A stretch of 64,000 nucleotides of DNA from Alphaproteobacteria bacterium. Its GTDB lineage: Bacteria; Pseudomonadota; Alphaproteobacteria; GCA-2746255. The DNA lies in assembly GCA_021296325.1 (NCBI GenBank), contig JAGWAR010000006.1:1-64000 (forward strand), read 5' to 3'. A program made the position numbers and the translations under genes. Numbering within the stretch: the first letter of the stretch is position 1; each line of letters starts with the position of its first letter. The notes under the pieces are model-generated. The model did not search any database. It saw nothing but the letters and a program-made list of their open reading frames with translations, and was not told where the DNA came from. This document shows, piece by piece, positions 46,735 to 53,950 of the stretch.

Positions 46735-46986
46735 GGAACGGGAAAACGCGCAAACCGCGCCCGCAGCCGGGTTCTAGCGGCGGGGCCGAAGGCTGTCAAT
46801 GAAGTGCCCCCCGCGGAACCCTTAAAAAACCCTTGGTTTCCGGGCCTGCACGCCCGGTCCGGCGAAGCGCCTTGCCTCGCCTTCGTTTTCCGTTAACATT
46901 TCCGTATAAGGGGGGAGGCTATCCTCTAGGAAGACACAAAGAAACCGGCGTCGGCGGGCGTTGCCCGCTGCGGGAAAGGCTGGTGC

Positions 46987-47514
46987 ATGAGAAAGCGGAT
47001 AGCAGGTTTTGCCCTGGCGGCCCTCTGCCTATGGGCCGTTACCGGCAATCAAACCTTTGCGGAAGAGCCGAGCGTGGCGGTCGCAAAGGCGGCGTCCGTG
47101 CGCGCGCTGCAATCCGAATTGATGGTGGCCGCCCTCGCCTGCCCCGGCGACCTCGGGGTTTCACTGGTCCGGAACTACAACCGTTTCGTCCGGCATTTCT
47201 CGCCCGCCCTCATCCGCAGCGCCAATACGCTTCGCACCCACTTCCGGACGACCTATGGCGCCGAACACGTGATTCGTTTCGATTCTTTCCTGACCCGCCT
47301 TGCCAATCAGGCGTCCCTTAGCTCGATCCGCGAGGCGGCCTATTGTCAGGACCGCGCCCGGATGGTCGAGGCGGCGCTGGGCTTGAATGACGCCGACCTC
47401 GAAAGCTTCACGATCACGGCCTATGCGGCCTCGGCCGACCTCACCGGCGAAGAGTTATTCCCCTCCCACGCGACGCGCCTTGCCGCCCGCGAGGCGATCG
47501 AACGCGCCGAATAG
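46987..47514 (+). CDS. secreted conserved protein of unknown function
   Basis: 175 aa. Signal peptide (residues 1-26, TFAEE). The mature part is helical, with pattern ALQSELMVAALAC, YNRFVRHFSP, LRTHFR, RFDSFLTRLANQASLSSIREAAYC: two Cys (AAL-A-C and A-Y-C) could form one disulfide. I know this as a short periplasmic protein conserved in alphaproteobacteria, without a known function. GGAAAGG ribosome site. Monocistronic; converges on the OmpA-family gene, whose stop is 13 nt away. Confidence 0.75.
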   Translation: MRKRIAGFALAALCLWAVTGNQTFAEEPSVAVAKAASVRALQSELMVAALACPGDLGVSLVRNYNRFVRHFSPALIRSANTLRTHFRTTYGAEHVIRFDSFLTRLANQASLSSIREAAYCQDRARMVEAALGLNDADLESFTITAYAASADLTGEELFPSHATRLAAREAIERAE

Positions 47515-47527
47515 GCCTCTTTCCGTT

Positions 47528-48637
47528 TTAAGGTAGTTGAATTTCGACCCGGCGGTTCCGGGGCTCGCGCACATTGTCCGGCGTCGCGACAAGCGGGTCG
47601 TCCTCACCCCTGCCAAGTGTCACGATCTGATTGGCCGCCACCCCCTGACCAACCAGAAAATTTTTCACTGCTGCGGCCCGGCGTTCGGAAAGCCCCTGGT
47701 TGTATCCGCGCGAGCCGGAACGGTCCGCATGACCGGTCAGCTGAATGACGGTGGCGACGCCCTGTTTCGCGACGGCCGCCGCCTCGGCCAGGATCTGAGC
47801 CGCATCCGGCCGTACGGCCGTCTGGTCCCAATCGAAGAAGACGAGGAAGGTCTGTGTCGTGCGGGGCGCCGGGGCCGGGCTGCCCTCGGCGACGCGGCGT
47901 TCGGCCGGCCGGGTAACGGCTGGAACCGGCGCCGGGGCCGAAGGCTGGGACTTCATGCCGGGTTCGGGACCGAAATGCCAGGTGAGGCCGAACAGGATCG
48001 AATGGTCCTCGACGCCGCTTTCGACGCTTTCATTGGCGGCCGTCACGAATTCCGGCCCGACCGTCGTCAGATACCGGTAGTCCACATTGGCCGTAAGCCG
48101 GGGTGTGAGCGTGTGGCTTACGCCGAAAATCGCCTGATAGGCGAAAACGCTGTCGTCGCTATCGATCAGCAGCGTGCCGCCCTGCGTCACGCCGTTAAGC
48201 GAAACCTGTGCGGTGCCAAGGCCAAAACCCGCATACACACCCAAGAAGCGGTCCGGCGCAATTTCGGTTTTATAAAAATCGTAGATGAAGTTCGCCGTCA
48301 CGGTGCGGATCGATCGGTCCCCGCTCACGACTCCGGTACCGCCGATCAGGGCTTCGACGTCATTCTCGCGGTAGAGAAACTCGCCTTCGATACGGAACCC
48401 GTTGAAGTCATAGCCCACCGCCGCGCCGGCCAGATAACCGGACTTGAATTCGCTGGTGCGGTTGAAGGTGCTGCCCAACAGGCCGGTGATGGACTCCGGA
48501 TCCGCATAGTTCCCGCCGCCCTGGGCGCGCACGTACCACGCTTCCTCGGCGGCGGCGCCGACCGGCGCCGCAACCGCAAGGACGAACAGAAGCACTGCAC
48601 TTCCCGCTCGAAGACTCGGGAACTTCCTGTCAACCAC
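47528..48637 (-). CDS. outer-membrane beta-barrel with OmpA C-terminal domain
   Basis: About 369 aa from GTG 48637, which has GGGAG nine bases upstream; TTG 48670 is possible. Signal peptide ending GAAAEE, an eight-strand barrel (residues 35-225, AWYVRAQGGGNYADPES to GLTWHFGPEPG), a Pro/Ala linker (230-265) and an OmpA-like peptidoglycan-binding domain (VFFDWDQTAVRPDAAQIL, LTGHADRSGSRGYNQGLSERRA, GRGEDDP, NRRVEI). The middle resembles the P44/Msp surface antigen fold. It anchors the outer membrane to peptidoglycan. The 3.8-kb transposon lies just upstream, possibly separating it from its old promoter. Confidence 0.9.
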   Translation of the reverse strand: MVDRKFPSLRAGSAVLLFVLAVAAPVGAAAEEAWYVRAQGGGNYADPESITGLLGSTFNRTSEFKSGYLAGAAVGYDFNGFRIEGEFLYRENDVEALIGGTGVVSGDRSIRTVTANFIYDFYKTEIAPDRFLGVYAGFGLGTAQVSLNGVTQGGTLLIDSDDSVFAYQAIFGVSHTLTPRLTANVDYRYLTTVGPEFVTAANESVESGVEDHSILFGLTWHFGPEPGMKSQPSAPAPVPAVTRPAERRVAEGSPAPAPRTTQTFLVFFDWDQTAVRPDAAQILAEAAAVAKQGVATVIQLTGHADRSGSRGYNQGLSERRAAAVKNFLVGQGVAANQIVTLGRGEDDPLVATPDNVREPRNRRVEIQLP

Positions 48638-48705
48638 GGTAGGGTACTCCCATGAGGGTGAATGGCCCAAGATAAGGGAAACCGGGGCAAAATGTCGAGG
48701 CCCAC

Positions 48706-48713
48706 GAGAACCG
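48706..48713. repeat. left target-site duplication
   Basis: GAGAACCG, identical to 52508-52515, directly outside the left inverted repeat. Eight bases is the size expected for IS1-family insertion. The match extends to CGAGAACCGG if the first terminal base pairs are counted. Confidence 0.85.
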
Positions 48714-48733
48714 GGTAGTGTCTCAGTTTGAAA
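48714..48733. repeat. left terminal inverted repeat
   Basis: GGTAGTGTCTCAGTTTGAAA, 20 of 20 bases matching the reverse complement of 52488-52507. It covers the last codons of the transposase gene. Confidence 0.9.
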
Positions 48734-49610
48734 TCTGGCGTTTCCTATAAGCCTTCGGCCTGCCCGGCTTCGGGGCGCGGGCGTCTATCAGACCCACGAT
48801 CCATTCCATGTCATGCAGGGTATAGGAAATACCGGCTTCCATCGCCGGGGATATTCCGCCCAGCGCCTTGTGCTGACGGCAGAAATTATACCAGACAAAG
48901 TATAGCGCCAGCGCATGACAGTGGTTTTCGAATTTCTTGGAGAACGCATTGGTCAGCCTAGTAAATCGCCGCATGGACATCCGCATCGTCAGGTTCTGCC
49001 GCTCGACGTAGGATGTAGAGACGTGCTTGGGATCGGGCTTTCCCCGAAGACGGTCCTTTTTAACGCCATTGCAAACAGGCGGGCTATATCGCTTTTCGCT
49101 TTCTGGGGCTGTGCCGTACATCTTTACAAGCTGGGCATAATCAATACCCCTATCAGCAAACGCCCCGATCACAGCATCCAGATAGGCATAATGCCCGTCG
49201 GTGGTTAGCTGGACGCGATTTGTTAGGCGACCCGCTACATCATCCATGAAGGCGTTTGCTAACTCGGAGTCCCGGCCACCGACCAGCCAAGAGACAATCA
49301 GCTTGCTATCGGCATCCAAAGCCGTCCACGTCCATACATCGCCCGCACCCTCTGGCGCGGCCTTCGCCGTGGGTACGTTCTTCGCCTTGGCGTAGGCAAA
49401 GCTCCAGATTTCATCGCACTGGACGCGCTTGGATTTAAGCCCGCGCACATGTTCGTCATGATAGGCCGCGCAAGCGTTCCCGGCATCCACCAACAATTTG
49501 GATACTGTATTGATGGAAACGCCCACCACGCGGCTGATGGACCGCATGGAAGACCCCTCGCAGAGCATGGAAAGGATTTGGATGCGCTTCTCTAGGGGCA
49601 ATTTGTTCAT
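48723..49610 (-). CDS. IS1-family transposase (single ORF)
   Basis: 295 aa. N-terminal helix-turn-helix (residues 5-45, IQILSMLCEGSSMRSISRVVGVSINTVSKL), then a DDE domain: D in QCDEIWSF (near 65), D in LTTDGHYAYL (near 138), E in SYVERQNLTMRM (near 207), with the IS1 InsB-like block RRFTRLTNAFSKKFENH. A single long frame, so no programmed frameshift as in classic IS1. Stop lies inside the left inverted repeat. A strong promoter places the RNA start almost on the ATG, suggesting a leaderless mRNA. Also 45 nt after the ImmA gene, so it could be read from that operon. Confidence 0.92.
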   Translation of the reverse strand: MNKLPLEKRIQILSMLCEGSSMRSISRVVGVSINTVSKLLVDAGNACAAYHDEHVRGLKSKRVQCDEIWSFAYAKAKNVPTAKAAPEGAGDVWTWTALDADSKLIVSWLVGGRDSELANAFMDDVAGRLTNRVQLTTDGHYAYLDAVIGAFADRGIDYAQLVKMYGTAPESEKRYSPPVCNGVKKDRLRGKPDPKHVSTSYVERQNLTMRMSMRRFTRLTNAFSKKFENHCHALALYFVWYNFCRQHKALGGISPAMEAGISYTLHDMEWIVGLIDARAPKPGRPKAYRKRQISN

Positions 49611-49616
49611 GCCCCT

Positions 49617-49645
49617 ATTATCTGAACTTATATACTTAGCGTCAA
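49617..49645 (-). promoter_or_regulatory. predicted transposase promoter (leaderless)
   Basis: TTGACG (49645-49640), 17-nt spacer, GATAAT (49622-49617) on the minus strand. RNA would begin at about 49610, the A of the transposase ATG. Only AGGGGC lies between the -10 and ATG. Confidence 0.55.
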
Positions 49646-49655
49646 GTATTTTTGT

Positions 49656-50828
49656 TCACTTAAGGGTTGGTTCAATAATCGGGGGCTCTCCCATCGTAAG
49701 CGAACCCTTTTTAAGGTTGCACATGGCCTCAATGAAGCGTGGATTGATCTGGACAGCAGCTTTTAATCCGTCAGCAGTCATTTTGCCGCTCTCCGCTGCC
49801 AAATCGAATGCCCGAGTCAAAAGGCGTGGGCTCTCTAGGGGGATGAGTGACGGGTCATCTAGCGGCTCTTGTGTGCGCCACTTCCTGAAAGAAACCTGCT
49901 TACGCATATTCAAAATTTGGTTCTCATCGAAAATCCCAAGATCAGAACAACGGTAAATCATAGCTTGAATTGAAACACGCCATCGGCGTTTCAATTCCAC
50001 AAATGCATCTAACCGTGGTGTAAATACTTCGTTGGGAAACGAGTGTTTTGGAAGTAGGAAAGCCCCAGCAAAACGATCCGCTTGTCTCTCTATTTCCTTT
50101 AAAAATGTCCTATCCTCAATTTCAGATGAATCAATATGTCGGTGCATCACCAAATGCCCAAGCTCGTGAGCAAGATCGAATCTAGTCCGCACCCCGGCCT
50201 TTTTCTCGGATGCCATAAAAATGAACGGACGTGGGCCATTCCAGAATGAAAACGCCTCTACATTTTCGCCAGCCATTTCATAGCGACAAGCAATGACACC
50301 ATTCGATTCCAGCAGGGCCAATACATTAGAAATTGGCCCCAAACCAAGCCCCCAGTCTGAGCGAACCCGCTCTGCTATTTCGTCAATCCCATCTTCGCCA
50401 AAGTCAGCGTGGTCATATTGAGGAACCTTAACTGCCGGATAATTCACAAAGCGATCAAACGCCTTCGCCACTTGCACAAACCAGCCAGCATAAGTGTCGC
50501 ACGCCTCGCGCCGACGAGCGGTATCGGAGCCAAATTTGCGATAAAACCGTGTGGTCGATTGCCCGAATACAGGCTCATCTTCCGACGTAAAGAACCCCGG
50601 CGGCTGCTCAAGTGCAGAGACGAGCGCCGTAAAGGTTTCTGGATCGGGAAGTCTGTCCCCGCGCTCGAATTGCGAAATTGCTTGGCGCGTAACACCAATT
50701 CGGTCGCCCAATTCTTCCTGCGATAGGCGCAAAAACTTACGCGCATCCCTAACGCGCGCTGGAATCAAAAGCCGCCCACCACGATCAGGGCGGGCGGCTG
50801 GGAAATGGACGATGTTATTCGTTGTCAC
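49656..50828 (-). CDS. XRE-family HTH / ImmA-IrrE metallopeptidase fusion
   Basis: 390 aa. N-terminal XRE helix-turn-helix (residues 25-80: LRLSQEELGDRIGVTRQAISQFERG). The ImmA/IrrE domain (about 150-290) has zinc site HELGHLVMH with catalytic Glu, and the third ligand Glu in EIERQADRFAGAFLLP. Such proteins cleave or sequester a repressor, or act as XRE antitoxins; in ICEBs1 a separate ImmR/ImmA pair controls element mobility. Here repressor and protease are fused. Its start overlaps the preceding gene by 14 nt, so the two are translated together. C-terminal ~100 residues unassigned. Confidence 0.88.
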   Translation of the reverse strand: MTTNNIVHFPAARPDRGGRLLIPARVRDARKFLRLSQEELGDRIGVTRQAISQFERGDRLPDPETFTALVSALEQPPGFFTSEDEPVFGQSTTRFYRKFGSDTARRREACDTYAGWFVQVAKAFDRFVNYPAVKVPQYDHADFGEDGIDEIAERVRSDWGLGLGPISNVLALLESNGVIACRYEMAGENVEAFSFWNGPRPFIFMASEKKAGVRTRFDLAHELGHLVMHRHIDSSEIEDRTFLKEIERQADRFAGAFLLPKHSFPNEVFTPRLDAFVELKRRWRVSIQAMIYRCSDLGIFDENQILNMRKQVSFRKWRTQEPLDDPSLIPLESPRLLTRAFDLAAESGKMTADGLKAAVQINPRFIEAMCNLKKGSLTMGEPPIIEPTLK

Positions 50829-51450
50829 GCCTTAGCCTGTCGATTTCTTCTTTAAGAGTCATCACCGCTTCAACGTCCGTTTCCTCCATCGGAACTTCCG
50901 ACTGGGGAACCGAATGAGCCATCAACATCAAATTGGGCGACCTATGCTGAAACCCTTCAGAGTGGCGAGGGTGTGGAATCGCAAGGTGTGCGAAATCAAG
51001 CGTCTGATGGCCATGCAGCAGCAGAATGTGCGGCGCCCCATTCCATTCCCCTAAATCTTCCCGCATGAACTCCATGGAGATCTGGCTAGTTAGCCTTTTA
51101 TTCCGGCGAAATTTTACGTCACGCGGCTGCTTGTCCGGATGGGCGACTTGGCTGATGGTTAACACAGAGTGGCTGAACAAAACTTCCAAGTAGCGGCCCG
51201 TCGGGCGTTCGAATAAACGCCAGCACCGATCAACACCGAACTGGCCCGAATCGACCAGCTTCTCGAACGCCAAATCGACCGCCCACTGAATGATCCGCCC
51301 TCGATTGGCCTTTGCGCTCTCTACGGAAAGAATGGGCTCTTTGTCTATGACAAGGCTTGCTGCCGCATAGGCTTGCTTCAGGGTAGTTGGAACAACCGCC
51401 CGACGAACAAGCGGAATCTGGTCGAGAAGAAACGCTTCAGAGAGTTCCAA
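50815..51450 (-). CDS. unknown protein coupled to XRE-ImmA, candidate partner
   Basis: About 211 aa. TTG 51450 is preferred, because the promoter at 51491-51519 would start RNA near 51484, downstream of the other TTG at 51489; GGAAAGG precedes TTG 51450. Soluble, with no family I recognise. Conserved-looking segments are RIIQWAVDLAFEKLVD, CWRLFERPTGRYLEVLFSH and GAPHILLLHGHQTLDFAHLAIPHP; His-rich in the last. The C-terminus is acidic and coiled-coil-like (TLKEEIDRLRRDNE). The 14-nt overlap with the XRE-ImmA gene suggests a two-component unit, such as toxin with antitoxin or effector with controller. That role is inference. Confidence 0.7.
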   Translation of the reverse strand: MELSEAFLLDQIPLVRRAVVPTTLKQAYAAASLVIDKEPILSVESAKANRGRIIQWAVDLAFEKLVDSGQFGVDRCWRLFERPTGRYLEVLFSHSVLTISQVAHPDKQPRDVKFRRNKRLTSQISMEFMREDLGEWNGAPHILLLHGHQTLDFAHLAIPHPRHSEGFQHRSPNLMLMAHSVPQSEVPMEETDVEAVMTLKEEIDRLRRDNE

Positions 51451-51490
51451 GGAGGAGGCCCTTTCCGGGTTGCCGAAGTCAGTAGGCAAC

Positions 51491-51519
51491 TATTTACGAA
51501 ATTACCAGGTTTTTGTCAA
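51491..51519 (-). promoter_or_regulatory. sigma-70 promoter of the XRE-ImmA operon
   Basis: TTGACA (51519-51514), 17-nt spacer, TAAATA (51496-51491) on the minus strand. Near-consensus, overlaps the end of the upstream small gene by four bases, and fits TTG 51450 as the first start codon. Likely target of the XRE domain. Confidence 0.65.
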
Positions 51520-51755
51520 CTGCAAGATTTCCCCCATCGCTTGGCAGCCGCCTTCTTAGCGATCTCCGCCCGCTTCTTCTTGCTCAGGCTCTTGGCCCGC
51601 GCTTGGCCGCCCTTTTTCCCTAGGGCAACGGCGGCCTTGTTTTTGCCGTTCTCATCTACGCTATCTTCAATCTCGCCCGTAGCGATCTTGGCAACCTTGA
51701 CGGCGGCTCCAATCACATCGGCAGGGCGTTTCTCGCCTTTGGGGCCCTTAGGCAT
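51516..51755 (-). CDS. small basic protein with GGQARA...RW motif
   Basis: 79 aa, highly basic. C-terminal half KKGGQARAKSLSKKKRAEIAKKAAAKRW follows a widespread small-protein pattern (GGxARAxxLSxxxRxxIAxxAAxxRW) often labelled histone H1-like or RNA-binding; here probably nucleic acid binding. N-terminal half PADVIGAAVKVAKIATGEIED is less basic. ATG shares one base with the stop of the 68-aa gene upstream. Confidence 0.7.
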   Translation of the reverse strand: MPKGPKGEKRPADVIGAAVKVAKIATGEIEDSVDENGKNKAAVALGKKGGQARAKSLSKKKRAEIAKKAAAKRWGKSCS

Positions 51756-51961
51756 CAGGCGTCCACCTCAGAAATGATGGTGTAGCCTGCGGAAAGCGTG
51801 CCCGTGCCGGTCGCAGAAGGGCGGGACGGCTGCCAAGTGAAGCCCACAATGCGAACGTGGCCCTTACGCGTTGCGATGTTCTGCAAAACCTCGTTTAGAT
51901 TGGAAATATCATCCCGTGCGGTATCTGCTTGGTACTTTTTAGCTTCAGCTCTTTCAGCCAT
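51755..51961 (-). CDS. small protein of unknown function
   Basis: 68 aa, ATG with GAGGA eight bases upstream. An N-terminal charged helix (ERAEAKKYQADTARDDISN) and a C-terminal beta-like part (RIVGFTWQPSRPSATGTG, GYTIISEVDA). Not recognised as a named family. Overlaps the basic 79-aa gene by one base, so they are a translationally coupled pair within the transposon. Confidence 0.65.
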   Translation of the reverse strand: MAERAEAKKYQADTARDDISNLNEVLQNIATRKGHVRIVGFTWQPSRPSATGTGTLSAGYTIISEVDA

Positions 51962-52068
51962 AGTCGCTTCCTCATGTGCTTTCCGCTAAGCATATAGGGA
52001 TTTAAGGCGTGCTGCAAACAGCAGCCTTTGGTATCTTTCTCACGTTCACAATTGATGGGGGATTAGCT

Positions 52069-52236
52069 ATGGCTAGAGTATCTCCTTTCCATAGTAAGAA
52101 GAATCCTGGCGTCTACCACGTTTGCTCAAATTGTACTGAGGGCAATAATATCGAACGTGAAAATAGAGCCTCCGGGACTGGGGGTGGGTCGCTTTGCCAG
52201 CGATGCAGCGAGCTACAGCGTTCGGGTAATTGTTAA
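52069..52236 (+). CDS. small two-CxxC protein, zinc-ribbon-like
   Basis: 55 aa from ATG 52069, with a G-run (GGGGG) seven bases upstream; a TTG at 52009 would add a spurious hydrophobic stretch. Motifs CSNCTEGNNIERENRASGTGG and CQRC form a likely zinc site. Short proteins with VYH-x-C-x2-C-x-GNNI are widespread in proteobacteria and have no known function. The only rightward gene of the element; its end overlaps the next gene tail to tail by 24 nt. Confidence 0.7.
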   Translation: MARVSPFHSKKNPGVYHVCSNCTEGNNIERENRASGTGGGSLCQRCSELQRSGNC

Positions 52237-52473
52237 CTCATTAATATGGTTTACGCGGGGGGCGGCCTCCAAGCGCTTGCAGTGATCCCAAATCAATTCG
52301 CCAAGAGTTGGGAGGCTGACCCCCCACTTTCGAGAAAGCCACTCAAATGTCATTCCGTTAGAGTGGATTTCCCAACACAGGATTTCGCCAAAGCTTTTTC
52401 CACATCCAGTCGGGCATGCCTCATATTGCTCGACAATTAATCGCCGTAGCCTTGTTAGGTGGGATTCCTCCAT
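52213..52473 (-). CDS. small HTH-like protein at the transposon right end
   Basis: 86 aa from ATG 52473; an upstream GTG at 52503 would lie inside the inverted repeat. C-terminal part FEWLSRKWGVSLPTLGELIWDHCKRLE looks like a helix-turn-helix of small regulatory proteins, and the N-terminal helix LTRLRRLIVEQYE precedes an unusual CPTGCGKSFGEILC with three Cys. Only 34 nt separate ATG from the end of the element, too little for a promoter, so it may depend on transcription entering from the gat operon. Confidence 0.6.
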   Translation of the reverse strand: MEESHLTRLRRLIVEQYEACPTGCGKSFGEILCWEIHSNGMTFEWLSRKWGVSLPTLGELIWDHCKRLEAAPRVNHINELTITRTL

Positions 52474-52487
52474 GTCAACCGCCCGAT

Positions 52488-52507
52488 TTTCAAACTGAGA
52501 CACTACC
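52488..52507. repeat. right terminal inverted repeat
   Basis: TTTCAAACTGAGACACTACC, perfect reverse complement of the left end. Confidence 0.9.
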
Positions 52508-52515
52508 GAGAACCG
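52508..52515. repeat. right target-site duplication
   Basis: GAGAACCG, copy of 48706-48713. It starts 15 bases beyond the stop codon of the intact gatB reading frame (52530-52532). Confidence 0.85.
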
Positions 52516-52600
52516 GCCCCGGCCCCGCCTTATTCGGCCAGCTTCTTCTTCAGGATCTCGTTGACGAGTTTCGGGTTCGCCTTGCCCTGGGTCGCCTTCA

Positions 52601-53950
52601 TCACCTGTTGCCGCCCTTGTAATCGGCCACTTTTTCGGCCTCGCCGGCCAACACCTGGGCGATCGCCGCCTCGATGGCGCCGGTATCCGTCACCTGGCGC
52701 AGGCCCTTTTCCTCGACGATGGCGGCGGCCGGCTTACCGGTCTCCACCATCTCGGCGAAGACATCTTTGGCGATCCGCCCCGAAATCGTGTCGTCCGCGA
52801 TGAGGTCGACCAACCCGCCCAAATCCTCCGCCGAGACGGGCGAGGCCGTGACCGGAACGCCTTTCTTGTTGAGCGCGCCGAAAAGCTCGCCGATGACCCA
52901 GTTGGCGGCCAGTTTCGGGTCGCGGCCCTTCGCCACCTTCTCGTAATAGGCCGCATTCTCCTGCTCGGCGACCAGCACGCCCGCATCGTACGGCTGAAGA
53001 CTGTATTCGGTGATGAAGCGTTCCTTCTTGTCGTCGGGCAGCTCCGGCAAGGCGGCGCGCAGTTCCTCGACGCAATCCTCGCTCAGGCGAAGCGGCAGCA
53101 AATCCGGGTCCGGGAAATAGCGGTAGTCATGCGCCTCTTCCTTTGACCGCATCGGGCGCGTCTCGCCCTTCGCCGAATCGAACAACCGCGTTTCCTGACG
53201 AATCGTGCCGCCGTCTTCCAGAAGGTCGACCTGACGGCGCGCCTCGTATTCGACGGCCTGCATGGCGAAGCGAACCGAATTCACGTTCTTGATTTCGCAG
53301 CGCGTGCCGTAAGGCTCGCCCGGCCGGCGCACGGAGACGTTCACGTCACAGCGCATCGAACCTTCTTCCATGTTGCCGTCGCAGGTGCCGAGATAGCGCA
53401 GGATCGAGCGCAGCTTCCGAAGGTAAGCGCCAACCTCCTCCGATCCGCGCAAATCCGGCTCGGAAACGATTTCCATCAGCGCCACGCCGGCCCGGTTGAG
53501 GTCGACATAGGTCTGGTTCGGATGCTGGTCGTGGAGGCTCTTGCCGGCGTCCTGCTCCAGGTGCAACCGCGTGATGCCGACCGTGCGCGTCTTGCCGTCC
53601 GGCAGGTCGAGCAGCACCTCGCCCTTGCCCACGATCGGATGCGTCCATTGGGAAATCTGGTAGCCGGCCGGCAGGTCCGGGTAGAAATAGTTCTTGCGGT
53701 CGAAGATCGAGACCCGGTTGATCTCGGCCTTCAGCCCCAGCCCCGTGCGCACCGCCTGGCGGACGCATTCCCCGTTGATGACGGGCAGCATGCCCGGCAT
53801 CGCCGCATCGACCAGCGAGACCTGGGTGTTTGGCTCGGCCCCGAAATCGGTCGGCGCGCCGGAGAAAAGCTTCGCCTTCGAGACGATTTGGGCGTGCACC
53901 TCGCAACCGATAACGATCTCCCATTCGCCGGTGGCCCCCTGAATGCCCAT
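52601..53950 (-). CDS. gatB: Asp/Glu-tRNA amidotransferase subunit B, C-terminally frameshifted
   Basis: 449 aa as read, from ATG 53950 sharing a base with the gatA stop. Family blocks are clear: [71 protein letters not shown]. The tail domain reads normally up to EKVADYKGG, then ends NR-stop. The expected ending, [19 protein letters not shown] and so on, is encoded next in another frame down to TAA at 52530. About ten residues (KDKLFGFFVG type) are missing, meaning roughly a 28-nt deletion near 52606-52612. GatB is normally essential, so either the truncated protein works or the assembly is wrong. Confidence 0.88.
   Translation of the reverse strand: MGIQGATGEWEIVIGCEVHAQIVSKAKLFSGAPTDFGAEPNTQVSLVDAAMPGMLPVINGECVRQAVRTGLGLKAEINRVSIFDRKNYFYPDLPAGYQISQWTHPIVGKGEVLLDLPDGKTRTVGITRLHLEQDAGKSLHDQHPNQTYVDLNRAGVALMEIVSEPDLRGSEEVGAYLRKLRSILRYLGTCDGNMEEGSMRCDVNVSVRRPGEPYGTRCEIKNVNSVRFAMQAVEYEARRQVDLLEDGGTIRQETRLFDSAKGETRPMRSKEEAHDYRYFPDPDLLPLRLSEDCVEELRAALPELPDDKKERFITEYSLQPYDAGVLVAEQENAAYYEKVAKGRDPKLAANWVIGELFGALNKKGVPVTASPVSAEDLGGLVDLIADDTISGRIAKDVFAEMVETGKPAAAIVEEKGLRQVTDTGAIEAAIAQVLAGEAEKVADYKGGNR

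Larger units (their letters stand above)
48714..52507. mobile_element. cargo-carrying IS1-family transposon, 3794 bp
   Basis: Bounded by identical 20-bp inverted repeats and an 8-bp direct repeat. It carries an IS1-family transposase at the left end and six passenger genes: an XRE-ImmA/IrrE protein, a co-transcribed unknown protein, two small overlapping genes, a 55-aa CxxC protein and an 86-aa HTH-like protein. G+C is visibly lower than in the flanks. No antibiotic or metal resistance gene is present. The perfect ends and target duplication suggest recent movement. The insertion lies between gatB and the OmpA-family gene and disrupts neither. Confidence 0.85.

Noticed and set aside
46838..46859. 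CCGGGC/GCCCGG hairpin as a terminator after tRNA-Ser
   Set aside because: It lies on the 5' side of the minus-strand tRNA and has no T-run for the plus strand; no gene ends there.
52473..52503. GTG start inside the right inverted repeat for the HTH-like gene
   Set aside because: Would make the first ten codons part of the transposon end; ATG 52473 is the simpler start.
52600..52615. Programmed frameshift in gatB
   Set aside because: No slippery site, and about ten conserved residues are absent at the join.
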